Translations under genes and position numbers: made by a program
From: an uncultured Caulobacter sp.
GTDB taxonomy: Bacteria > Pseudomonadota > Alphaproteobacteria > Caulobacterales > Caulobacteraceae
Assembly (NCBI GenBank): GCA_937991555.1
Contig: CALKHU010000269.1
Location: forward strand, 1 to 5,948
Direction: 5' to 3'
Length of the DNA stretch: 5,948 bases
Notes under the pieces: model-generated
The model's input: the letters and a program-made list of their open reading frames with translations, nothing else
Told to the model about the DNA's origin: nothing
Databases searched by the model: none
Shown: piece by piece, positions 1-5,471 of the stretch
Position numbering within the stretch: the stretch's first letter is position 1
How the letters are laid out: each line of letters starts with the position of its first letter

Positions 1-1570
1 CCACGCGGCTGTCGATGTCGAAGATCATCGTCGCGCGCTGCGCGGCGTCGTAGGCGGGCCACGCCGGAATCGCCCCGGTGTTCGGATTTCCGGTCTTCGC
101 GAAGGCCACCCAGGCGGCGCTCATCTGCCGGGCCATCAGCTGCGGCTCCGGTCCCGGGCCGAGTAGAACGCGGCTGGATTCGACGGTGTCGAACACGAGC
201 GGGATCTCCAGCGTATGCGGCGAGCGGAACGGGCCCACCGGCGTCTCCCAGGCCAGCAGATAGAGGAACGCCGGCGCGCCGCCCTGGGCCGCCTTGCGCT
301 CGGCGATCTCGACGGAGCCGGCGAACATCCGGCCGTAGGTGGTCAGGTGCGTGGCGAGATAGGTCGGGCTGTCTTGCGGGAAGTCCTTGCGCAGCGCCGC
401 CAGCACCTGCGGCGCCTTCGGCCCGTAGATCGCCGCGGCCATCTTCTCCAGCCCGGCGTCGTCCAGCCGTCCGAACCAGGGGGCGGAGGCCATGAACAGC
501 GTCATCTCGTCCTTGTTGATGCCGATCATCACCGGCACGTCGCGGGCGGCAGCCGGCGCGGCGGGATCCCAGGGCTGGGCCGGCAGCACGTCGCCGTCGA
601 CGACCGGCGAGAAGCCGGAGCGGTCGAAGCCGGCCCCCGGCTGATCCGCCTCGGCCGCGCGGGCCGCGGCGAGAACCTTGTCCCAGGGCGTGGCGCGCAG
701 GCCGGCGACATCGCCGTCGGCGAGCCCGAGCGACTTGTAGAGGCTGGTCCGCAGACCTGCGGCCCGCTCGCGGGGGACGGCGCGCACGCCCGGGCCGCTC
801 TGGATGATCGCCCGATGGAACAGGCCCTTCGCCCGCGGCATGGCCAGCAGGTAGCTGACCTTCGCGCCGCCTCCGGACTCGCCGAAGATGGTGACATTGT
901 CCGGATCGCCGCCGAAGGCCGCGATGTTGGCCCGCACCCACTCCAGCGCGGCGACGAGGTCCAGCATGCCGGCGTTGCCCGAGCCCGGGACCTCCGGCAG
1001 GTCGAGGTAGCCGAAGACGCTCAGGCGGTGATTGACGGTGACCACGACCACGTCCTGCGCGGCCAGGTTCGCGCCGTCGTACATCGGCCACTGGCCGGAG
1101 CCGTAGGCGAAGCCGCCGCCATGGAACCAGACCATGACCGGCTTCCTGCCGCTGACGCTCCTGGTCCAGACGTTCAGGTACAGGCAGTCTTCGCTCTGGG
1201 CCTCGACGTCGGCGCGGGCCGGGAACACCTGCTGAAGCGCCTTGCCGAGCTCCGAGGTCGGGTTCACCGACGACGGGGAGGGGTTCTGGATCGCGGTGTG
1301 GCCGAAGGCCGATCCATCGCGCACGCCGCTCCAGGCCGCGGGCGGCGCCGGCGGGGCGAAGCGCAGATCACCGACGGGCGGCGCGGCGTAGGGTATGCCC
1401 TTGAACACCAGCGCCGCATTCGGGGCGACGGCGCCTGACACCCGGCCCTGGCGGGTAGTGACCGACGGCGGGGAAAGCCTGGCCAGCGCCGGCCCGGCGA
1501 GTGCGGCGCCGCCGACAGCGGTCCAGCCCAGCAGGGCCCGGCGGGAGAGGGCGTGGCGCGCGATCGTCAT
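1..1570 (-). CDS. Secreted type-B carboxylesterase (alpha/beta-hydrolase, para-nitrobenzyl esterase-like), C-terminus cut by window edge
   Basis: The frame reads without a stop for 523 codons and leaves the window at its left edge. It belongs to the carboxylesterase type-B family, which hydrolyses carboxylic esters. The oxyanion-hole motif HGGGF is at residues 150-154, EDCLYLNV at 127-134, the nucleophile Ser232 lies in GESGGG (usually GESAGG), the acid is Glu355 in NKDEM and the base is His452 in SPHTLEIPLVF, so the triad is intact. The N-terminus has SRRALLG at 9-15, then a hydrophobic stretch ending in ALA at about residue 30: a twin-arginine-type signal peptide, implying periplasmic or secreted export after folding. 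The ATG at 1570 is preceded by GGAGGAAA at 6-base spacing, which fixes the start. The family usually has 500-550 residues, so only a short tail is missing. It is divergent from the alcohol dehydrogenase across a shared control region. The substrate is not deducible. Confidence 0.95.
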   Translation of the reverse strand, partial: MTIARHALSRRALLGWTAVGGAALAGPALARLSPPSVTTRQGRVSGAVAPNAALVFKGIPYAAPPVGDLRFAPPAPPAAWSGVRDGSAFGHTAIQNPSPSSVNPTSELGKALQQVFPARADVEAQSEDCLYLNVWTRSVSGRKPVMVWFHGGGFAYGSGQWPMYDGANLAAQDVVVVTVNHRLSVFGYLDLPEVPGSGNAGMLDLVAALEWVRANIAAFGGDPDNVTIFGESGGGAKVSYLLAMPRAKGLFHRAIIQSGPGVRAVPRERAAGLRTSLYKSLGLADGDVAGLRATPWDKVLAAARAAEADQPGAGFDRSGFSPVVDGDVLPAQPWDPAAPAAARDVPVMIGINKDEMTLFMASAPWFGRLDDAGLEKMAAAIYGPKAPQVLAALRKDFPQDSPTYLATHLTTYGRMFAGSVEIAERKAAQGGAPAFLYLLAWETPVGPFRSPHTLEIPLVFDTVESSRVLLGPGPEPQLMARQMSAAWVAFAKTGNPNTGAIPAWPAYDAAQRATMIFDIDSRV

Positions 1571-1711
1571 GGCTTTCCTCCGATTTTAGAAACACCGGTA
1601 TCCCAATTTCGGCCGCCCCGTCGAGATTCTCGCGAACAGTTGTTCGAGGGGCCTTCCGCTCCGTGCGTGAACAGCGATAACGTCCCGCCAACCAGACAAG
1701 GGAGATACGCC
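1571..1711. promoter_or_regulatory. Divergent intergenic control region of esterase and alcohol dehydrogenase
   Basis: This 141-base gap separates two outward-facing starts, each with a good ribosome binding site: GGAGGAAA at 1574-1581 (minus) for the esterase and AAGGGAGA at 1698-1705 (plus) for the dehydrogenase. Promoters for both genes should lie here. I could not find a convincing -35/-10 pair on either strand. TAAAAT on the minus strand (about 1583-1588) is too close to the esterase ribosome binding site to serve as a -10. Two abutting palindromes occupy the middle and are listed separately. Confidence 0.7.
1622..1646. promoter_or_regulatory. Two abutting palindromes, candidate operator
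   Basis: CGAGATTCTCG (1622-1632) is a perfect palindrome of 5-base arms around one T. It is followed with no gap by CGAACAGTTGTTCG (1633-1646), whose 6-base arms CGAACA/TGTTCG are perfect around GT. Together they lie close to the midpoint between the two divergent starts (about 1641), where a dimeric regulator could control both genes. The regulator is unknown. Function is inferred from position and symmetry only. Confidence 0.45.
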
Positions 1712-2788
1712 ATGAAGGCCGCCGTCCTGCGCGAAGTGGGCAAGCCGCTGCAGATCGAGGAGGTCTCGATCTCCAAGCCGGGCCCGCACGAGGTGCTGAT
1801 CCGCACGGTCGCCGCCGGCGTCTGTCACTCCGACCTGCACTTCGTCGAGGGCTCCTACCCGCACCCGCTGCCCGCCGTGCTCGGCCATGAAAGCGCGGGC
1901 GTCGTCGAGGCGGTCGGCTCCGAAGTCCGCACCGTGAAGCCGGGCGACCACGTCATCACCTGTCTGTCGGCCTTCTGCGGCCACTGCGCCCACTGCGTGA
2001 CCGGCCACATGGCCCGCTGCATCAGCGGCGACGTCCGCCGCGCCAAGGACGACGCGCCGCGGCTCGGCAACGGCCTCAACCAGTTCCTGAACCTGTCGTC
2101 CTTCGCCGAGCAGATGCTGATCCACGAGCACGCCTGCGTCGCCATCCGCAAGGACATGCCGCTCGACCGCGCCGCCCTCATCGGCTGTTCGGTGACCACC
2201 GGCGTCGGCGCCGTGGTGCAGACGTCCAGCGTACGCGCCGGCGAGACCGTGGCGGTCATCGGCTGCGGCGGCGTCGGCCTGGCCGCGGTCAACGGCGCGG
2301 CGATCGCCGGCGCCGGCCGCATCATCGCCATCGACATGCAGGGGTCCAAGCTGAACCTCGCCAAGGCGTTCGGCGCCACCGACGTGATCAACGCCAGCGA
2401 AGTGGACCCCGTCGCCGCGGTCATGGAGCTGACCAAGGGCGGCGTGCAGCACAGTTTCGAGGCCATCGGCCTGAAGAAGACCACCGAACAGGCCTTCAAG
2501 ATGCTGGCCCGCGGCGGCACCGCCAACGTCATCGGCATGATCCCGGTCGGCACGATGATCGAGCTGCACGGCGCCGACTTCCTCGGCGAGAAGCGGATCC
2601 AGGGCTCGCTGATGGGCTCCAACCGCTTCCCGGTCGACATGCCGCGCCTGGTCGACTTCTACATGTCGGGCAAGCTGCACCTCGACCAGATGATCTCCCA
2701 GCGCCTGAAGCTGGAGCAGGTCAACGATGCGCTCGAGGAGCTGAAGCGGGGCGAACTCGCCCGCTCGGTCATCACCTTCGACGCCTGA
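1712..2788 (+). CDS. Zinc-dependent alcohol dehydrogenase, medium-chain (MDR) family, class III-like
   Basis: The 358-residue cytoplasmic enzyme is predicted to oxidise an alcohol to an aldehyde or ketone with NAD+. The catalytic-domain zinc ligands are Cys38 (in GVCHSD), His59-Glu60 (in LGHES) and Cys159 (in IGCSVTTG). The structural zinc site is Cys89, Cys92, Cys95 and Cys103. His43 matches the proton-relay histidine of horse liver ADH. The Rossmann fold starts at GCGGVG (184-189), and Asp208 at the end of the next strand favours NAD+ over NADP+. I chose the ATG at 1712 because AAGGGAGA precedes it and MKAAVLREVG is the typical family N-terminus; the frame is open back to 1553, but that extension would overlap the divergent esterase start. 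Aryl, aliphatic or terpenoid alcohols, or S-hydroxymethylglutathione, are all possible substrates. The adjacent esterase suggests an ester-derived alcohol, which is inference. Confidence 0.95.
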   Translation: MKAAVLREVGKPLQIEEVSISKPGPHEVLIRTVAAGVCHSDLHFVEGSYPHPLPAVLGHESAGVVEAVGSEVRTVKPGDHVITCLSAFCGHCAHCVTGHMARCISGDVRRAKDDAPRLGNGLNQFLNLSSFAEQMLIHEHACVAIRKDMPLDRAALIGCSVTTGVGAVVQTSSVRAGETVAVIGCGGVGLAAVNGAAIAGAGRIIAIDMQGSKLNLAKAFGATDVINASEVDPVAAVMELTKGGVQHSFEAIGLKKTTEQAFKMLARGGTANVIGMIPVGTMIELHGADFLGEKRIQGSLMGSNRFPVDMPRLVDFYMSGKLHLDQMISQRLKLEQVNDALEELKRGELARSVITFDA

Positions 2789-2798
2789 CCCCCGCGAC

Positions 2799-2826
2799 GC
2801 CCGTCCCGGCGACCGCCGGGGCGGGC
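2799..2826. terminator. Strong GC hairpin between convergent gene ends, probable bidirectional terminator
   Basis: Arms 2799-2810 and 2815-2826 form a 12-base-pair stem (one G-U type pair, T2804 with G2821) closed by the four-base loop GACC. It starts 10 bases after the dehydrogenase stop and ends 4 bases before the stop of the convergent regulator, so it can serve both transcripts. No T-run follows on either strand, so intrinsic termination may be weak or Rho-assisted; it could also mainly protect 3' ends. Confidence 0.65.
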
Positions 2827-2830
2827 GCGC

Positions 2831-3271
2831 TCACGACCTCACGCCCGGGTAGTTCCACCGGCGCAGCGCCGCAACCAGCCGGTTGAAGCTGGTGTAGGTC
2901 TCCTGGTAGGCGGCGATCATGCTGGGCTTCATCAGGCCCGCTTCGGTCACCACGACGCCGCTGCGGCCCTTGCGCTCGCACAGGCCGTCGCTGACCAGCA
3001 GATTCACGTAACGGCGCGTGGTCTCGTAGGGCACGCCGATCGAGCTGGCCACGGACATCACGCTGACCGGCCGGAAGCCCGCCTGGCCCGAGGCCGGCGG
3101 CGCGCCTTCGCGGTTCGCCACCGCGATCGCCGTGAAGATGATCCCCTTGAGGAGGTCGCCGTCGTGGGCGCGGGCGATGATCTCGACGCCCCGGATGAAG
3201 AACTCGCCGGCGAGGCGCGCGGCGATGTCGTATTCGTCGGCCGGTACGACCCTGTTTTCGTCGACGCTCAA
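2831..3271 (-). CDS. Winged helix-turn-helix regulator with PYETTRR motif, paralogue 1
   Basis: This 146-residue protein is probably a cytoplasmic DNA-binding regulator of a family I cannot name. An N-terminal helical part (about 13-56, with FFIRGVEIIARA and DGDLLKGIIF) leads into a winged helix-turn-helix at about 67-110: helix SVASSIG, recognition helix from PYETTRR (81-87) through VNLLVSDGLC, then a short wing (ERKGRSGVVVTE). A C-terminal helix follows. By eye it aligns along its whole length with the protein at 3675-4139, roughly half identical in the core blocks. The start is TTG at 3271, chosen because the paralogue also begins MS-x-D a similar distance before FF and no in-frame ATG or GTG lies nearby upstream. 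The ribosome binding site is weak (GGTGA just before the TTG). It is convergent with the alcohol dehydrogenase. Its targets are unknown; the neighbouring esterase/dehydrogenase pair is a guess from position. Confidence 0.8.
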   Translation of the reverse strand: MSVDENRVVPADEYDIAARLAGEFFIRGVEIIARAHDGDLLKGIIFTAIAVANREGAPPASGQAGFRPVSVMSVASSIGVPYETTRRYVNLLVSDGLCERKGRSGVVVTEAGLMKPSMIAAYQETYTSFNRLVAALRRWNYPGVRS

Positions 3272-3674
3272 GTCACCGCAGGGGCGCCAGACCCCTTCCT
3301 CAGCCCAGGCCCAGCCTTCCGGACTCCCGGCAGGATTGCAACCGGATTCCTCACAGTGGGTATCTTCTCCCTCCCTTGCGCGTGAAGCCGCGTATGCTTG
3401 CCTTGGAGTTGAAATCCAGGGGGTCTCGCGTCGCGGCCGCGGAGCCGGCCGCCGGCCCGGGTCATCCGGTTCGGTCGTCCATCCACGCGACTAACTGGAC
3501 CGGCGCCGTCGCAGGGCAAGGGCGCCGGGCAGGACGCCATCCCCCGAGCGTGTGGCGCCGCCTCCGGTTCCGGGCCTCAGGGCCGGACGGCGCGCCGTTC
3601 AGGGCGGTCGGCCTGCCCCCCCGATGCGGCCGCCCGAAAGCGTCCCCGGCCCGGTCACGGGTCGGGGACTGCTC
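3272..3674. other. Non-coding spacer between the two paralogous regulators
   Basis: This roughly 400-base stretch has no convincing gene; its open frames on both strands are rich in Arg, Pro and Gly and resemble no family I know. It should carry the promoter of the downstream regulator (minus strand), but I see no clear -35/-10 pair. It contains a terminator-like hairpin at 3642-3669, a perfect 12-base palindrome ACGGCGCGCCGT at 3587-3598, and a direct repeat GGATT spaced 11 bases apart (3333-3337 and 3344-3348) about 60 bases upstream of the TTG start. Confidence 0.6.
3642..3669 (-). terminator. GC hairpin just downstream of the second regulator, probable terminator
   Basis: Arms 3642-3653 and 3658-3669 form a 12-base-pair stem (one G-U type pair, G3649 with T3662) with the four-base loop GTCA. 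It begins 5 bases past the regulator's stop codon. On the transcribed strand the stem is followed by GCTTTC, only a poor T-run. Position and strength favour a transcript end, so the two regulators are probably separate transcription units. Confidence 0.65.
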
Positions 3675-4139
3675 TCACGTCGCCAGATCCACGCCGCCGT
3701 CGATGAGGTCGCGGAACAGCGCGCGCAGGTTTTCGAGGTTACGGCGGTGGGTGGCGGTCATGCTCTTGCTGGCCAGCACATCGGCCGGCACGAAGATCCC
3801 CGACTCGTTTCGCGTGCAGAGCCCCTGGTTGATGAGGCCGTTCACATGCCGCCGCGTCGTCTCGTACGGGAGCGATAGTTCCAGCGCCAGGGCGTGGACG
3901 CTGATCGGACGGCGCAGGTCGTCCGGCACGGTATTCCGGGTGTGGGCGTAGGCCAGGGCGGCGGGGTCGGTCGGCCTCAGATGGCGGGTGTTGGCGTCGA
4001 CCACGGCGAGAAAAATGACGCCCCGCAGGATGTCGCCGTCGCCCACTGCGCGCGCCAGAAGATCCACCGACTTCAGGAAGAACCGCGTCGACGCCCTCAG
4101 CGCCAGCCGCCCATGGTCATTCTCGCTGTCGTCGGACAA
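3675..4139 (-). CDS. Winged helix-turn-helix regulator with PYETTRR motif, paralogue 2
   Basis: This 154-residue predicted regulator is the paralogue of the protein at 2831-3271. Shared blocks are FFLKSVDLLARA (20-31), DGDILRGVIF (34-43), the helix-turn-helix with RPISVHALALEL followed by PYETTRR (91-97) and HVNGLINQGLC, then a wing with SGIFVPA. The main difference is a linker about 14 residues longer before the DNA-binding part (around 55-75). I place the start at TTG 4139 because GAGGAGGGG (4144-4152, minus strand) lies 6 bases upstream, an excellent ribosome binding site; the frame is open to another TTG at 4241, but the extra 34 residues have no match in the paralogue. It follows ispG by 117 bases containing several inverted repeats, so it probably has its own promoter and may control itself. 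Its ligand and targets cannot be read from the sequence. Confidence 0.85.
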   Translation of the reverse strand: MSDDSENDHGRLALRASTRFFLKSVDLLARAVGDGDILRGVIFLAVVDANTRHLRPTDPAALAYAHTRNTVPDDLRRPISVHALALELSLPYETTRRHVNGLINQGLCTRNESGIFVPADVLASKSMTATHRRNLENLRALFRDLIDGGVDLAT

Positions 4140-4143
4140 CCCG

Positions 4144-4152
4144 CCCCTCCTC
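4144..4152 (-). promoter_or_regulatory. Ribosome binding site deciding the TTG start of paralogue 2
   Basis: On the minus strand GAGGAGGGG contains the full AGGAGG core with 6 bases to TTG 4139. This outweighs the alternative in-frame TTG at 4241, which has no comparable site. Confidence 0.75.
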
Positions 4153-4221
4153 GCCGCCTGCGACACAGAGCCTGTGCATACGCGAGGGTAATCGGGGCGC
4201 GCATCCCGGTTGTATGCCCGA

Positions 4222-4242
4222 ATTGGGTAAGTCGAACCCAAT
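4222..4242. promoter_or_regulatory. Inverted repeat ATTGGGT-N7-ACCCAAT upstream of paralogue 2, candidate operator
   Basis: Perfect 7-base arms (4222-4228 and 4236-4242) surround a 7-base spacer, so the arm centres are 14 bases apart. The arms are unusually A+T-rich for this DNA. It lies 83 bases upstream of the TTG start and only 15 bases from the ispG stop. A further overlapping repeat GGGTG-ACG-CACCC (4245-4257) and a separate CACAG-AGC-CTGTG (4164-4176) occur in the same leader. An operator for the adjacent regulator is the natural reading; a weak ispG 3'-end hairpin is the alternative, though no T-run follows. Confidence 0.45.
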
Positions 4243-4256
4243 CTGGGTGACGCACC

Positions 4257-5399
4257 CTATTCGGCCGCGTGCCGGTCCGGCGCGCGGGCCGCCTCGATCT
4301 CGGCGGCGCGCGCCTCGACGAGCTGGACGATGTGGTCGACCATCTTGTCGTTGTCCATCTTGTGGTCGGGCTTGCCGGCCACATAGACCATGCCCGAGCC
4401 CTTGCCGCCGCCGGTGAAGCCGAGATCGGTCATCAGCGCCTCGCCGGGTCCGTTCACGACGCACCCGATGATCGACAACGACAGCGGCGTGGAGACATGC
4501 GCCAGCCGCTCCTCCAGCTTCTCGACGGTCTCGATGACGTTGAAGCCCTGCCGCGCGCAGGACGGGCAGGCGATGATGTTCACGCCGCGGTGGCGCAGGC
4601 CGAGCGACTTCAGCATGTCGAAGCCGACCTTGATCTCCTCGACCGGATCGGCGGCCAGGCTGACCCGGATGGTGTCGCCGATACCGGCCCACAGAAGGCT
4701 GCCCATGCCGATCGCGGACTTCACGGTGCCGGTCCGAAGGGCGCCGGCCTCGGTGATGCCCAGGTGCAGCGGGCAATCGATGGCCTCGGCGAGCTGCTGG
4801 TAGGCGGCCACGGTCATGAAGATGTCCGAGGCCTTCACGCTGATCTTGAACTCGTGGAAGTCGTGGTCCTGCAGGATGCGGGCGTGGTTCAGCGCGCTCT
4901 CGACCATCGCATCGGGGCAGGGCTCGCCGTACTTCTCGAGCAGGTCCCGTTCCAGCGAGCCGGCGTTGACCCCGATCCGCATCGAGCAGCCGTTGTCGCG
5001 GGCGGCCTGGATGACCTCCCGCACGCGGTCGGGACTGCCGATGTTGCCCGGATTGATGCGCAGGCAGGCCGCGCCGGCCTCGGCGGCCTCGATCCCGCGC
5101 CGGTAGTGGAAGTGGATGTCGGCGACAAGCGGGACCTTTGCCTCCCTGGCGATGGTCCGGAACGCGGCCGTGGAGTCCTCGTCGGGACAGGAGACGCGGA
5201 CGATGTCGGCGCCGGCTTCCTCGAGCTGACGGATCTGGCCGATGGTCGCCGCGGCGTCGGCCGTCAGCGTGTTGGTCATCGACTGCACGGCGATCGGCGC
5301 GCCGCCGCCGATCGGGACGGAGCCGACATGGATCTGGCGCGACGGCCGCCGGTCGATCCGGCGCCAGGGGCGGACGTGGGTGTGGTCGTCGTGGCTCAT
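4257..5399 (-). CDS. ispG: 4-hydroxy-3-methylbut-2-enyl diphosphate synthase (IspG/GcpE)
   Basis: This cytoplasmic iron-sulfur enzyme reductively opens methylerythritol cyclodiphosphate to HMBPP, the penultimate step of the MEP isoprenoid pathway, with electrons from flavodoxin or ferredoxin. The N-terminal TIM barrel shows PIAVQSMTNT, GADIVRVSCPD, VADIHFHYRRG and LRINPGNIG; the C-terminal domain carries the [4Fe-4S] ligands Cys278 and Cys281 (CPSC), Cys313 (GCVVNGPGE) and Glu320. This is the compact bacterial two-domain form of about 380 residues. I prefer the ATG at 5399 (MSHDDHTHVRPWRR) because this N-terminus resembles alphaproteobacterial homologues. An in-frame ATG at 5444 would add 15 residues; neither start has a clear ribosome binding site, and a 13-base palindrome abuts the upstream one. 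It follows rodZ closely on the same strand and is probably co-transcribed. Confidence 0.97.
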   Translation of the reverse strand: MSHDDHTHVRPWRRIDRRPSRQIHVGSVPIGGGAPIAVQSMTNTLTADAAATIGQIRQLEEAGADIVRVSCPDEDSTAAFRTIAREAKVPLVADIHFHYRRGIEAAEAGAACLRINPGNIGSPDRVREVIQAARDNGCSMRIGVNAGSLERDLLEKYGEPCPDAMVESALNHARILQDHDFHEFKISVKASDIFMTVAAYQQLAEAIDCPLHLGITEAGALRTGTVKSAIGMGSLLWAGIGDTIRVSLAADPVEEIKVGFDMLKSLGLRHRGVNIIACPSCARQGFNVIETVEKLEERLAHVSTPLSLSIIGCVVNGPGEALMTDLGFTGGGKGSGMVYVAGKPDHKMDNDKMVDHIVQLVEARAAEIEAARAPDRHAAE

Positions 5400-5445
5400 G
5401 CAGGGGCCAAGGTAAGCGTCCGGAGCCGGTTTCCCAAGTGACATT

Positions 5446-5458
5446 CCGCCGACGGCGG
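5446..5458. repeat. Perfect 13-base palindrome in the rodZ-ispG junction
   Basis: CCGCCG-A-CGGCGG sits between the rodZ stop and the upstream candidate start of ispG. In RNA it could form a compact GC hairpin one base before the ATG at 5444, which would hinder initiation there and mildly favours the ATG at 5399. It may also be chance in G+C-rich DNA. Confidence 0.35.
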
Positions 5459-5471
5459 GCGCGGATCGCCG

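Noticed and set aside
215..1438. Long plus-strand open frame of 407 codons
   Set aside because: It is antisense to the esterase, whose frame carries all family motifs. The product is rich in Arg, Gly and Ala without recognisable domains, as expected for a shadow frame in G+C-rich DNA.
1633..1646. Match to CGAAC-N4-GTTCG, the LexA (SOS) box of Gram-positive bacteria
   Set aside because: Alphaproteobacterial LexA recognises GTTC-N7-GTTC. The nearest such match here (GTTC-N7-CTTC, 1642-1656) has a mismatch, and neither flanking gene is a usual SOS gene, so the resemblance is probably coincidence.
1553..1711. N-terminal extension of the alcohol dehydrogenase
   Set aside because: The extension overlaps the divergent esterase start and is not family-like; the ATG at 1712 has its own ribosome binding site and the conserved N-terminus.
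1586..2680. Minus-strand open frame of 364 codons
   Set aside because: It lies opposite the alcohol dehydrogenase, has Asp/His/Gly-rich composition and no family resemblance; a shadow frame.
3587..3598. Perfect palindrome ACGGCGCGCCGT
   Set aside because: Short GC palindromes are common in such DNA, and this one has no promoter or gene boundary beside it to suggest a role.
3376..3951. Plus-strand open frame of 191 codons across the regulator spacer
   Set aside because: It overlaps the second regulator antisense, has no credible ribosome binding site or domain, and is compositionally like noncoding DNA.
4140..4241. 34-residue N-terminal extension of the second regulator from TTG 4241
   Set aside because: It would start inside the inverted repeat, has no good ribosome binding site and no counterpart in the paralogue.
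4269..5441. Plus-strand open frame of 390 codons
   Set aside because: It mirrors ispG on the opposite strand and has no motifs; ispG is certain from its cluster ligands.
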